DNA of 32,586 bases from Gammaproteobacteria bacterium (GTDB lineage: Bacteria; Pseudomonadota; Gammaproteobacteria; Pseudomonadales; PIVM01): contig PIVM01000051.1 of the NCBI GenBank assembly GCA_003353945.1, positions 1 through 32,586 of the forward strand, in the 5' to 3' direction. Both the position numbers and the translations under genes were made by a program. Positions 15,869 to 24,684 of this stretch are shown here, in pieces. The notes under the pieces are model-generated. The model was not told the DNA's origin. It searched no databases and saw only the letters and a list, made by a program, of their open reading frames with translations. Positions within the stretch are counted from its first letter, which is position 1; the number at the start of each line of letters is the position of its first letter.

Positions 15869-18022
15869 CTAATCATTACGAGTTTCTTTGGTTACTGATC
15901 CGGCTCCCGTGTCTTTTAGATAAGGGCGTAGGCTCGAAAGACTCGTTGCAACGGTTGATACATTGTGTAAAAAAGCCAGCAGCGCTGCAGGTGCGTTGCC
16001 AAAAAGCCCCATCGCCATAAACAGTGTATTTGAGGCGACAATAAACACAAAATTGTTTCGAGTACGTTGTAATGTAAGTTCTGAAATTAACCTAATATCG
16101 GGCAAGCCTTCCAGATGGCCGTTAAGAAGAACCAAATCACTGGCTTGTTGTGCCAAATCAGCACCATGATCAAGAGACACACCAACATCAGCGCAGGATA
16201 TCGCCGCGGAATCATTTACACCATCACCAACCATCGCAATACGTCGGCCTTGTTGTTGCAACGATTTAATAAGATCAACCTTGTCATCGGGCAGCATCTG
16301 CGCATGGACTTGAGATATGCCTAATTTGCTGGCAATGGCCCGAGCACTTCTTTCATTATCGCCAGTCATCATCAGTAGATTATCGAAACCCATATTTTTC
16401 AGCGCCTGAACTGTTCGTACAGCATTAGGGCAGATAGGGTTATCAATAATGATAATCCCAGCCGTTTCATCACCAATCGTTACGTATAACACTGAAAGCC
16501 CGTCATCAGCGGCGCTATCAGCCACATCTTTAGCGATAGAGATATCAATTTTTTCATCTTCATTAACAAAGTGCTGACTGCCTACCAAAATGCGTTTCCC
16601 ACACAGATTGGAAGCAATGCCATGTGCCACGATATACTCAACCTTGGAGTGCTTTTCATCGTGCTTTAGTTTCTCATCCTCAGCCTTCGCTACAATGGCC
16701 GATGCAACTGGATGAGGAAAGTGTTCCTCTAAACAGGCTGCATCACGCAAGACCTCATCCCGGGTAAAATCCCCAAAAGTGATCACATCGACAACCCTGG
16801 GTTTGGCAATAGTGAGCGTACCGGTTTTATCAAACACGATGGTATCAACATGAGCGAGGTTTTCGATATGTTTGCCTCCTTTTATCAACACACCGTGCCC
16901 TGTTGCCTCGACCATGGCGGCATTGACTGCCAGCGGTGCAGACAGCTTAATGGCGCAGGAGTAATCTACCATCAGCACAGAAATTGCTTTAGTGAGATCT
17001 TTGGTAAACACCAAAACCAAGCCGCTTAATAGAAAGGTAATCGGCGCAATTTTATCGGCTAGTCTAGCGGCTTGTGTTTGCAACTCGCCCTTATTCGCCT
17101 CTGCCACTTCTATAATGCGTACTATGTTGGCACAACGCGTATCCTCGCCCACTTTTTCTGCTTTAACCAGTAGGCGCCCCTCTTCTAACGCCGTTCCTGC
17201 ATAGACCAAATGACCTTCTCGCTTTGCGACGGGGAGAGGTTCGCCCGTTAGGGAGGATTGGTTAACCACAGCATCGCCATTAACCACCCTACCATCAACA
17301 GGAATTTGGCTGCCAGATTCAACAATGACCAGATCGCCACAGGCAAGCTGGTTATAAGGTATCTGCTTGGGCTCACCCTCTTTTTCAATCCACGCCGTAT
17401 TACATGACGGTTTGAAAAAGTGTGAAATACTTTCTCTCGCTTTCTCCTGGGTCGCATCCTCAAGAATCCCCCCTATTCTCAACAAGAACGCAACTGCCGA
17501 AGCGGTAGCATAATCTTTGCTGAGGTACGCCGCTGCCAGGGCGACTCCGTCAAGCGTATCGGCATTAAGCTGCTTATTTCTAATAGATTTAAGCCCTCTA
17601 ATAACGAATGGGGTAATCTGTAAAAGAGTCCAATAGGGGCGAAACCCGGGAGGGACGAGTATCTTGCTGAGTAAAAAGTTAATTGTTTCGCACGTTAGTA
17701 ACTTTATGGGAAGCGGAGACTCAAGTTTTTTGATCGGACTAAATTGTTGCTCAAGTCGCACGTCAAGTACTGTTTTTTCTCTCTTTGCCCTGGGTATTAA
17801 ATGAAAGGTGTCAATCAATGCTCGCTCAACGGCTTTAGAACGCCGATAGGTGGCGAGATAACGTTTGCTTCTACGGTTATAGCTTAACTTGAGATCTTTT
17901 GCTTCTACTTCAGCATGGTGCTCGAATACATCAAGCATGCTATCCACGGCAACTGACCCAGAGGTCAACTGAAAGCGCAATCGCCCACTGGAGCAGTGGA
18001 TGATATTTCCTTGAAACGTCAT
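15869..18022 (-). CDS. P1B-type metal-transporting ATPase with degenerate HMA domain
   Basis: This 717-residue P-type ATPase has the full catalytic set: actuator motif SLTGE (257-261), phosphorylation site DKTGT (398-402), TGDN (553-556), GDGVND (599-604) and the P1B marker HP (437-438). The N-terminus (about 1-75) is HMA-like, starting IIHCSSGRLRF, but has no CxxC. The usual CPC of membrane helix 6 is replaced by SCA (355-357, in DYSCAIKLSAP), so the metal cannot be assigned by the common rules. HNVSTVATSLSSLR near the C-terminus resembles the NxxS-type motif of helices 7-8. It is the last of three leftward genes with a PacL/DUF5132-like protein and an HMA2-like protein. The start lacks a strong ribosome site. 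Confidence 0.9.
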   Translation of the reverse strand: MTFQGNIIHCSSGRLRFQLTSGSVAVDSMLDVFEHHAEVEAKDLKLSYNRRSKRYLATYRRSKAVERALIDTFHLIPRAKREKTVLDVRLEQQFSPIKKLESPLPIKLLTCETINFLLSKILVPPGFRPYWTLLQITPFVIRGLKSIRNKQLNADTLDGVALAAAYLSKDYATASAVAFLLRIGGILEDATQEKARESISHFFKPSCNTAWIEKEGEPKQIPYNQLACGDLVIVESGSQIPVDGRVVNGDAVVNQSSLTGEPLPVAKREGHLVYAGTALEEGRLLVKAEKVGEDTRCANIVRIIEVAEANKGELQTQAARLADKIAPITFLLSGLVLVFTKDLTKAISVLMVDYSCAIKLSAPLAVNAAMVEATGHGVLIKGGKHIENLAHVDTIVFDKTGTLTIAKPRVVDVITFGDFTRDEVLRDAACLEEHFPHPVASAIVAKAEDEKLKHDEKHSKVEYIVAHGIASNLCGKRILVGSQHFVNEDEKIDISIAKDVADSAADDGLSVLYVTIGDETAGIIIIDNPICPNAVRTVQALKNMGFDNLLMMTGDNERSARAIASKLGISQVHAQMLPDDKVDLIKSLQQQGRRIAMVGDGVNDSAAISCADVGVSLDHGADLAQQASDLVLLNGHLEGLPDIRLISELTLQRTRNNFVFIVASNTLFMAMGLFGNAPAALLAFLHNVSTVATSLSSLRPYLKDTGAGSVTKETRND

Positions 18023-18067
18023 AATTCAAGTAGGCCTATGTTTGAATGATTTGATGGCGATGGCAAT

Positions 18068-18298
18068 TTACTCTACTGACTCTTCAATCACCTCACTACT
18101 ACTTCTTGCTTCGGCAACCATATCCTGAACGTCTTCTTTAACGGTCTCAATGCCGCCCAGTGCACCGTCATAAAATTTAATACCATTTTCAACAAGCTTT
18201 TTGGCTTGCTCACGGACTCGCTCATCTTGCAGTAGATAAACAGCACCGGCTCCGACAGCCGCTCCAGCAAAAAAAAGCCCGACTCGGTAGATATTCAT
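18068..18298 (-). CDS. Small membrane-anchored protein (DUF5132/PacL-like)
   Basis: This 76-residue protein has one N-terminal, glycine-rich membrane segment (VGLFFAGAAVGAGAVYLL). An amphipathic charged helix follows (VREQAKKLVENGIKFYDG) and an acidic tail containing VKEDVQDMVAEAR. This layout matches DUF5132 and the mycobacterial PacL (DUF1490) proteins, which gather and stabilise P-type ATPases in membrane platforms. The ATPase gene lies 45 bases downstream, which supports a similar role. The metal-binding C-terminal His motif of PacL1 is absent here. AAGGAG lies 7 bases before the ATG. Function is inferred from architecture and position. Confidence 0.7.
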   Translation of the reverse strand: MNIYRVGLFFAGAAVGAGAVYLLQDERVREQAKKLVENGIKFYDGALGGIETVKEDVQDMVAEARSSSEVIEESVE

Positions 18299-18406
18299 TT
18301 ATTTTCTCCTTATTCGCTTCAGTTTAAGAAGCGTAAAAATTAATATTCGAGTAAATAGTGTTAAAAGCAGCGTATTCTATGTTTGATCACATAAACAAAG
18401 AACGTT

Positions 18407-18805
18407 TTATTTAAAGAGCGACCATCTGTTTTGCCATAGGTGTATAGCAGCAAAACCAATAAATATAGACTGTAATCCGACGTGAAGCTTCTTGCTGTGA
18501 ACAATGGCAACCGCACCAGAGATATAACTGACTGTCATAACAAACTTAACCGTTTGTCTTGACAAAAGCATTGGGGATTCGTCCAGTTCATCGAATGCCT
18601 CATTTTCAAACTGCCTCACGAGTGCCATAGCAGTTTCATTGGATGGTGGGTAAAGAACGAGTAAGCTGCCGGTCCTGGGATTGGTTTCAATTTTAGTAAT
18701 ATCTGGGATGCGTTTTAGTTCGGTGAGTACTTTACCCATCAAATCCGGATCACGAAGGCGAACATGCCTAACTCTTAGTCTTCCATCAATATGGCTGGCA
18801 ATCAC
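18407..18805 (-). CDS. HMA2-domain protein
   Basis: This 132-residue protein begins with a GTG codon supported by GGAG 8 bases upstream. Residues 1 to about 75 form an HMA-like ferredoxin fold (IDGRLRVRHVRLRDPDLMG, IETNPRTGSLLVLY) without metal-binding Cys. The C-terminal part holds one or two membrane segments (about 87-103 and 108-125). The N-terminus resembles that of the ATPase in the same operon (both have GRLR after a short strand), so the two may be duplicates of one module. It is the first gene of the leftward operon. A role as partner of the ATPase is inferred. Confidence 0.75.
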   Translation of the reverse strand: MIASHIDGRLRVRHVRLRDPDLMGKVLTELKRIPDITKIETNPRTGSLLVLYPPSNETAMALVRQFENEAFDELDESPMLLSRQTVKFVMTVSYISGAVAIVHSKKLHVGLQSIFIGFAAIHLWQNRWSLFK

Positions 18806-19182
18806 TTGAATTACTCCGAAACAATAGCTGCACAGGTTAGTCTAGCACAGCAGAATCTGTAGGTGCTGCTGCAATAGGCTTGCGCGTTGCACCTGGCAGC
18901 GGATACGAACCGGCAGCCTGATGTGCGAAACCTTAATATCAGCTACAAAACTATTCGTTAGACATAAGGGCCGCGGAAAAAATAAATTTTCCGAGGCCCT
19001 AAAAACACCCGAGGCGGTATCTTCAGGCAATGCAATTGATAGGAAAGTAGTATCACTTGACCAGTACAGATGGAAATCCCACTGCAATGGCTTATATAAA
19101 TTGCCCATGGCGGCGTAAATTATTAAATCGCACGCGCCGGACATTAAACGCCCGGCTCACGGCTATTACTGCACCTATTAAA
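18806..19182. other. 377-bp intergenic region carrying two dispersed repeats
   Basis: It separates the HMA2-like gene (which reads away from it) from the 3' end of the putative PPi-PEPCK gene. It contains copy 2 of the 34-base hairpin (18967-19000) and copy 2 of the 55-base repeat (19129-19183). Short ORFs here have no ribosome site or similarity that I recognise. The promoter of the ATPase operon should lie near 18806-18900, but no clear boxes were found. Confidence 0.6.
18967..19000. repeat. 34-base hairpin repeat, copy 2
   Basis: It is identical to 4377-4410 except for one base, and the change improves pairing so that the stem is complete apart from one G-A mismatch. The immediate flanks of the two copies differ, which shows that the 34 bases are the mobile or conserved unit. 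Confidence 0.8.
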
Positions 19183-19183
19183 C
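19129..19183. repeat. Short dispersed repeat with hairpin, copy 2
   Basis: It matches 9905-9960 with about 42 of 48 identities over the best part, plus a weaker 5' extension. GCCGG (19136-19140) pairs with CCGGC (19152-19156). It abuts the stop codon of the leftward PPi-PEPCK-like gene, whereas copy 1 follows the stop of the rightward purC. The orientation relative to the neighbouring gene is therefore opposite. Confidence 0.7.
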
Positions 19184-22100
19184 TAACCCGCATGACCAAG
19201 CCCGGGGTCTCGGCCAATTGTTCCCATCAACTGTTCACAGTAGGCATCGCTGGACAGTTGCATTAATCGCTCCCTGGCTTGCTCCAGATTATCAGCCAAC
19301 GTGTTGGCGGCAAGGCCCTCAGCTCCCCCGGCCATTCGCTCTTCGATCATTTTTATATGCGCCTTGCAGATTTCAATATCCTTTTGCTGCTGCGACCGCA
19401 ATCGATCCTGGTACCAATCGGATGTCAGCATCGATTCCCTGGAAAACTGCTGACGGAACTCAGCGCTGGCGAGCGTCATGCCCTGATAGTTTCCTTCGAC
19501 CATAATATGTAACAGGGCTTTGAGCGGTGGGCAGGCGATCTCTACGGAACCGTCTAAAAAATATGCCCGTGCCACCTCATTCTGACAATTGACAATGTGC
19601 TCGACTCCGGTGGCAAAGTCTTCCTGATTCTGCAATTCTGGTTGCAACATCTCATCACTCATGACTTTTTCCGGCAATGCGAAAATTCTCCCAAAAAACG
19701 TTTGAGCAAACTTTCTATTGATACGGTAACCCAGTCGTGACGCCTCAACCGTTCTTCCCTGTAAGGTGAAGTCTTCGAGCTTTTCCAGATAATGATGTTC
19801 AATTAAGAAACCCGGCTCACGCTCATGCGGCTCAAGCCTGGCCCAGATTTCTGGTGCTAAAAAGGTAATATCATGATCAACCTGGGTATTTGGGCCAATA
19901 AACCCTGCCGCCGTACTAAAGACAGCATCTTCGGTGAGAATATACGACACCAGCGCATTATTAAGATCCGTAATCAATCTCAACATATTGAACGGACCTT
20001 TGGTTAAGGCTCCCTCAGATCCAAATCCGGTTGTCGATGGCGATTTTCCTGAAAGCGATGCCATAAAATCCATCATCAGTTCAGGCAATTCCTGATAGTG
20101 AATGGGATTGTACACCGACAGCGCTGCAATACCCCGCTCCCTGTCCGCCGGGTTATTTCTACGCCCGACCAACACACTGTTCACCGGGTATTGCACGGGC
20201 TCAGTGACACTCAGCTTCCTATTCAGCCTGGTGCCGATATCGGCGACATATTTTGCTCTCGGATTTGCCAGGTCAGGCCTTTTCTGTAAATAACGAACAT
20301 TTTTTGTCGGATTACCATCGACAATACGGGGATGGGTCGTACAGACAAAATACTTGTCATCAGCCAGCTTGCACGCTCTTTTAATCGTCCTTTGCATCAC
20401 CGGGGTGAAGGAGTCAAAACGAATGACGTCCTGTTTAAAATCCCTGGCATCATCGGCCTTAAGCGGTGCGTAATTGGAGGCAAACAAATGAGAACCAGAA
20501 AAGTCCGTTTCTGTCATCGGGTCGGCGCCCCGATGTATGGCGTCATCGGGACGCTGAAACAACATTTTTTCGCAGTTATGTATGATTTTATAGGACTTGT
20601 TTGGATTCAGCTTTTCATTCATACCCGGCAAGCGCTGGTGGGGATACACAATGGATACCGATATATCATCTTCCATTTGCACTTTGGAGGCCGGGTAAAA
20701 ATCCTGTCGCAGCCTAAACGTATTCCATTTACGATTCTGACCCAGACTGACCCGAAGGTATCTGACCGGCAATGGGTTATGGTCAAATTTAAGTTCATGG
20801 CCGGGCATGCCATCGTGGTCGTCCACACTGAAATGCGCCTGCCAGTCATCCCCCCACTGCGGTTCATAAAACCGTTTTATCACATACACAAAACTCTTAA
20901 CATGAGCGGGCATTCGGCTAAGCCACTCATTGTATTCGTCCGTGTATTTTTCATTGGACGTCAGCAGTTTAATGACTGAGCCTAAAGAACGTTTTTTAGA
21001 TAACAGGTGTCTGGACTGCTCGGTCACATCCAAAGCCTCATCTTTAAAGCGCTTGGAGTAATCCTTTTTGATAATCTGATCGGCCAACGCCATGTCTTTA
21101 TCCAAATCACCGACATAGAAGTTTTTGAATACAATGATTTCGTTTATCGGTTTTGAAATTTCAGATTTACCACCACCTGAGACCGTTGCCGGCTTATGAC
21201 AAAAAGTGCCTTCGGCAACCGTCCCCACCAGATACCAAACGTTCGTTGTCTGGTTTTTTTCCAGATGCACTTTATAGCCGGAAGGATGAACATAGGTATA
21301 ACCCGGGTTCAGAGGCAATTCTTTTTTCTTTTTCTTCTGAGTCCAGCGTATCGTTAATTTGTCGACCGAAATTTTTGCATTTTCTGGCAGGTACACGAGA
21401 TCGGAATACTGTTTATCAACGGCATAACCGGACTTCTTGACCTCCACGGTGTCACCCAGCAACGATATAGCCTCATCAAAACAATAGGTGTCCGGTAGAC
21501 AAATAAACTCCGACTCAGCAAAATCCTTGCCCAAATTATAGCCTGGAAAAGCCAACGCCCCTCCGGCATGCTCCTCTTCCACTGCACCCAGCATATTAGC
21601 GGCATAGGACAGTTGTGTTTTCACTTCTTTCTTGCAATAGCCAAAATAATTGTCGGCGATAATAGTGATTACGACGCCCTTCTCATCACGGAAAGTCGCC
21701 TTGAATGCCTCACCACCATTGTACAGCTCATCAGCGTCCTGCCACGCCATATTGTGCTGTTTCTGCCGTTCAGTTGCGCGATCCATACTGGGCAGTCCCA
21801 GTTCTTTTTTTGTCACCCGATTCAAGTGAGGCGCCAAAATTACCACGCCATACACACCCGCATCTTCGGTAAAATTAAACGCCGGATCATTCTCAACAAT
21901 ATAAGGGCTACCGGCATTGCCAAAAACAGATTCAACAAAATGCAGGTTTGAGACTAATCCACCGGGTGCAAAAAAACGGATACTCGTTTTTTTCGCTTGG
22001 TGCACGCCAGGCACCGCAGGTATAATCGTCGGTTTTAGCAATAAAGACACCATCGCAGATATATTCTCGCGACCGGCAGTCAGGGGCAACACAGCATCCT

Positions 22101-22617
22101 CATCCGGCGCTGTGAGAGCTCTTTCTAGAAGTTTGGCAAACGCGTTTTTCGGCATCTCCCTTTTATCATTCGAAATAGGTAATCCACCTTCTGCCACATG
22201 AAACACACCCTGGGTTGTTCTTCTGTCATGGCGAGTGTTATGCAACACACCTTGCAGGGTACGATAGGACTCAACCAGAGCTGATTTAAACTCATTGCAA
22301 CCCATCGGCAGCGACAAAGCCTCAGCCAGACCCGTCTGATCCAGCTCAAAGGTGTTGCGCGGCAATTTGAGCTGATCAACATTTTCCTGGTCCGAAAATG
22401 TCGAATCGATAAACGATTGAATAATATCATCCACCGGTGCTAATTCACTTTGGATTCTATGCAAGGAATCGGCAACATTATCGAAATGTCTTTGCAACCA
22501 ATCGCTATGGGGTTCACCCGCATCACGCTTGCCACCCACATCCTGCAGTTGCGGCAGTTGAATAGAATTGAGCCTAAATGAAATATATTCCAATTCAGAG
22601 GATGTTAAAGTACTCAT
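19183..22617 (-). CDS. Probable PPi-type phosphoenolpyruvate carboxykinase
   Basis: This soluble 1144-residue protein has no signal peptide or membrane segment. Its size and several blocks match my memory of the pyrophosphate-dependent PEPCK family described from Propionibacterium and Entamoeba. The blocks are FFAPGGLVSNLHFVESVFG in the N-terminal third, PSTTGFGSEGALTKGPFN (860-876) and FIGPNTQVDHDITFLAPEIW downstream of it. That enzyme interconverts oxaloacetate plus PPi with PEP, CO2 and Pi. I saw no Walker-type GKT loop of the GTP/ATP PEPCKs. AAGGTGG lies 5 bases before the ATG. The gene stands alone. The assignment is from recalled similarity, not from a search; the fallback is a large conserved protein of unknown function. 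Confidence 0.62.
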   Translation of the reverse strand: MSTLTSSELEYISFRLNSIQLPQLQDVGGKRDAGEPHSDWLQRHFDNVADSLHRIQSELAPVDDIIQSFIDSTFSDQENVDQLKLPRNTFELDQTGLAEALSLPMGCNEFKSALVESYRTLQGVLHNTRHDRRTTQGVFHVAEGGLPISNDKREMPKNAFAKLLERALTAPDEDAVLPLTAGRENISAMVSLLLKPTIIPAVPGVHQAKKTSIRFFAPGGLVSNLHFVESVFGNAGSPYIVENDPAFNFTEDAGVYGVVILAPHLNRVTKKELGLPSMDRATERQKQHNMAWQDADELYNGGEAFKATFRDEKGVVITIIADNYFGYCKKEVKTQLSYAANMLGAVEEEHAGGALAFPGYNLGKDFAESEFICLPDTYCFDEAISLLGDTVEVKKSGYAVDKQYSDLVYLPENAKISVDKLTIRWTQKKKKKELPLNPGYTYVHPSGYKVHLEKNQTTNVWYLVGTVAEGTFCHKPATVSGGGKSEISKPINEIIVFKNFYVGDLDKDMALADQIIKKDYSKRFKDEALDVTEQSRHLLSKKRSLGSVIKLLTSNEKYTDEYNEWLSRMPAHVKSFVYVIKRFYEPQWGDDWQAHFSVDDHDGMPGHELKFDHNPLPVRYLRVSLGQNRKWNTFRLRQDFYPASKVQMEDDISVSIVYPHQRLPGMNEKLNPNKSYKIIHNCEKMLFQRPDDAIHRGADPMTETDFSGSHLFASNYAPLKADDARDFKQDVIRFDSFTPVMQRTIKRACKLADDKYFVCTTHPRIVDGNPTKNVRYLQKRPDLANPRAKYVADIGTRLNRKLSVTEPVQYPVNSVLVGRRNNPADRERGIAALSVYNPIHYQELPELMMDFMASLSGKSPSTTGFGSEGALTKGPFNMLRLITDLNNALVSYILTEDAVFSTAAGFIGPNTQVDHDITFLAPEIWARLEPHEREPGFLIEHHYLEKLEDFTLQGRTVEASRLGYRINRKFAQTFFGRIFALPEKVMSDEMLQPELQNQEDFATGVEHIVNCQNEVARAYFLDGSVEIACPPLKALLHIMVEGNYQGMTLASAEFRQQFSRESMLTSDWYQDRLRSQQQKDIEICKAHIKMIEERMAGGAEGLAANTLADNLEQARERLMQLSSDAYCEQLMGTIGRDPGLGHAG

Positions 22618-22821
22618 TGTGCCACCTTTACTGATAAGAAATTCGCCTAGTCTACGTTGAAAGGATTATGGATATCATCAAAGAGTAGCAGACAATGGCA
22701 ACTTGGAAAGTCAAACTGTCAGCGTTGATTAGACAGAGAGGAACGAATGGACAAATGAAGTAGTAGTAGTGATTAACTGCTTTGATGACAAGATCAATCA
22801 GCAAAAGAATTCTGTCTTCTG

Positions 22822-23010
22822 TCAGTCCTTTCTATTCTCTGGCATTTCCGTTTGCTCAACAAAATGTTTTTCCAGGAACCGGTTGCATAATCCGGCGACA
22901 TTTTCTTTTGGAGATAACACGAAGTCGATAAACGCTTGCGCGATAGGTGATAACTGTTTCGTCTGGTGGTGAACCAGATAACCTGATGACTTTCCCTTTG
23001 ATACACACAC
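22822..23010 (-). pseudogene. C-terminal fragment of a LysR-type regulator
   Basis: The minus strand encodes SKGKSSGYLVHHQTKQLSPI followed by AQAFIDFVL, the typical last strand and helix of the LysR effector domain (xxLVHxKxKxLSPxAQAFxxF). Nothing of the N-terminal part remains: beyond about 23000 the DNA belongs to a different gene fragment. The frame after this block runs on for about 30 residues to a stop. It is a remnant, probably not translated. Confidence 0.65.
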
Positions 23011-23150
23011 GCGTCACTGAAGGTAAATTACAGTTACATGGTTGGCACTATGACCTCAACAGCGCTGAACTATTTGATCAGACGTCGGCTGATATCACGT
23101 TGATCCAACGCCCTCCAGAACGACCGGAATGGCAAGCTGTGCTTGATCGT
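22995..23150 (+). pseudogene. C-terminal fragment of a beta-carbonic anhydrase
   Basis: In the frame that opens at 22947, the plus strand encodes HTRVTEGKLQLHGWHYDLNS followed by AELFD. This matches the conserved end of beta-class carbonic anhydrases (EGxLxLHGWxYDIxxGxL). The zinc ligands and all upstream parts are missing. The fragment starts where the LysR remnant ends, so two gene ends are joined at about 23000. The open frame runs on to 23213 and overlaps the 3' end of nhaR. Confidence 0.6.
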
Positions 23151-24038
23151 TTACACTGCTATGGCATTGACTATTTCAACGATAGCGGGGTGTTTAAGTC
23201 GTCGTTCTGGTGAAATCGCATAATAATGCTCCTTAATCTCCTCCGTCCGGCCAATAATTGTGACATTGTACTGAGAAACAACGTATTCCTCTATGAGAGT
23301 CGGCGAGGTAAACACGCCGTACCCTGCCTGCCCAAATGATTTCATTAGTGCACTGTCATCAAATTCGGCGATAATGTTCGGTATTACATCATTCTTTCCC
23401 AGCCAGTATGATAAACGCTGCCTAGCGGCAGATTTCTTACTTTGCATAAGAAAGGGTTGCCCTGATAATGATTGGGGAAACCCTTCGCAATATCGGGAAG
23501 CCAGCTTTTTTGAGGCAAAAAAGGTAAATCCGCTTTCAGCGAGTTGATGATTGTAAGCCTTCACATGACTGCCTGGCTGAAGAGGCTGGTCCGTCAATAC
23601 CATATCCAGCCGATTAACGGCTAAATCAGCTAACAGACTATCCTGGTCACCTTCACTGCAAATCAGGCGCATCGGCTCAGTCATATTTAAGGCTGGGTTT
23701 AGCAACGTGTATGCCAGCACTTTCGGTATCACGTCAGTAATGCCTACAGTGAATGTTTGCCAGTGGGCGGGCTGCCGGGTTTTGAGAACATTTTTCAATT
23801 CATCGCCCAATTGAAAGATTTCCTCAGAATAGCTGTAAATCAATCGCCCCATTTCCGACAGCTGCATTCTCTTCCCTTTGCGTTCAAATAAATCGACTCC
23901 TATCTGTGCTTCAAAACTGGTGATCTGGCCACTAATCGTTTGCGGTGCAAGATGAAGCCTTGCGCTGGCCTTGGCAATGCTGCCATCCATTGCAACAGCA
24001 TAAAAATAATAAAGATGATTGTAATTAAGCGGCGTCAT
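23151..24038 (-). CDS. nhaR: NhaR-like LysR-family regulator
   Basis: From the ATG at 24038 the product is 295 residues and begins MTPLNYNHLYYFYAVAMDGS. This is very like NhaR (INYNHLYYFWHVYKEGS), which senses Na+ and activates nhaA in Escherichia coli. QTISGQITSFEAQIGVDLFE is the recognition helix region, and AEFDDSALMKSFGQAGYGVF matches the effector domain. The frame opens 22 codons earlier (24104), but those residues look untranslated. The C-terminus stops about ten residues short of E. coli NhaR, next to the recombination scar, so its end may have been altered. No nhaA gene is in the window; a KefB-like antiporter lies 1.8 kb away. It is divergent from the Rap1a-like gene. Confidence 0.8.
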   Translation of the reverse strand: MTPLNYNHLYYFYAVAMDGSIAKASARLHLAPQTISGQITSFEAQIGVDLFERKGKRMQLSEMGRLIYSYSEEIFQLGDELKNVLKTRQPAHWQTFTVGITDVIPKVLAYTLLNPALNMTEPMRLICSEGDQDSLLADLAVNRLDMVLTDQPLQPGSHVKAYNHQLAESGFTFFASKKLASRYCEGFPQSLSGQPFLMQSKKSAARQRLSYWLGKNDVIPNIIAEFDDSALMKSFGQAGYGVFTSPTLIEEYVVSQYNVTIIGRTEEIKEHYYAISPERRLKHPAIVEIVNAIAV

Positions 24039-24189
24039 AAATTGAGGATATCCGATTTTTTCGATGATAAACACAATATTATTCGAATTTACGGATGTCT
24101 GCAAACAAGCTATAAATCAACTTAACACTAACAGGTTCCTTATTGATAGCTCGCTCACAACCGCGTAAAGAAACGATGGAGGAAATCAG

Positions 24190-24681
24190 ATGAAGATTAA
24201 TGCTTACCTCTTAATAATAGTCATTATGATATGGGTATCCCTTTCAGCCTTTGTCACTTCAAATGATGAGCCCGATGACGAGCGACGATTGCTTGCGTCT
24301 TGTCAGACACTAACGACCAGTACAGAGCAGGTGGATTCCAAACCCTGCATTTACTTTCTTAAGGGATTCCTCGCTGGGGCTTCGGCCACGGAGACTGTTA
24401 TCGCCTCTTATCTGAGTGAGGGAAGCATTGAACCTTCCTCCTTTACCCAGAGAGCCTACCGCACCAGAGTTGGCAAAGAAGCCGGTCAGACCTCACTTAC
24501 GCCCCTTACTCATGTGTGTTTACCCGATGAAGAATCAGAGACTCGCATAATTAGGCTGCTCTCAATGCAACGGTCTCCCCCAATAGATTCAACCAAAATG
24601 CTAAGAGACAGGATTTATAACGCACTAAAAGTGGAATATCCCTGTGATATTAACCTAACCAAAAGCGAACGAATGGAGTAA
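24190..24681 (+). CDS. Small secreted protein, Rap1a/Tai-like
   Basis: This 163-residue protein has a signal peptide (about residues 1-22) preceded by a strong GGAGG ribosome site at 24178-24182. The mature part has PCIYFLKGFLAGASATET, then VCLPDEESETRIIRLL, and ends with a helix and VEYPC. This spacing of Cys residues around a CxxFLxGxxxG helix and a CLP motif resembles the Rap1a/Tai fold found in immunity proteins against peptidoglycan amidase effectors. No effector gene is adjacent, so immunity is not supported; the match is weak. The next gene (HPF-like) starts 4 bases later, so the two are cotranscribed. Confidence 0.5.
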   Translation: MKINAYLLIIVIMIWVSLSAFVTSNDEPDDERRLLASCQTLTTSTEQVDSKPCIYFLKGFLAGASATETVIASYLSEGSIEPSSFTQRAYRTRVGKEAGQTSLTPLTHVCLPDEESETRIIRLLSMQRSPPIDSTKMLRDRIYNALKVEYPCDINLTKSERME

Positions 24682-24684
24682 CCC

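Noticed and set aside
20332-20979. 215-codon plus-strand ORF inside the PPi-PEPCK-like gene
   Set aside because: It is antisense to a long gene with strong coding features, has no ribosome site and resembles nothing I know.
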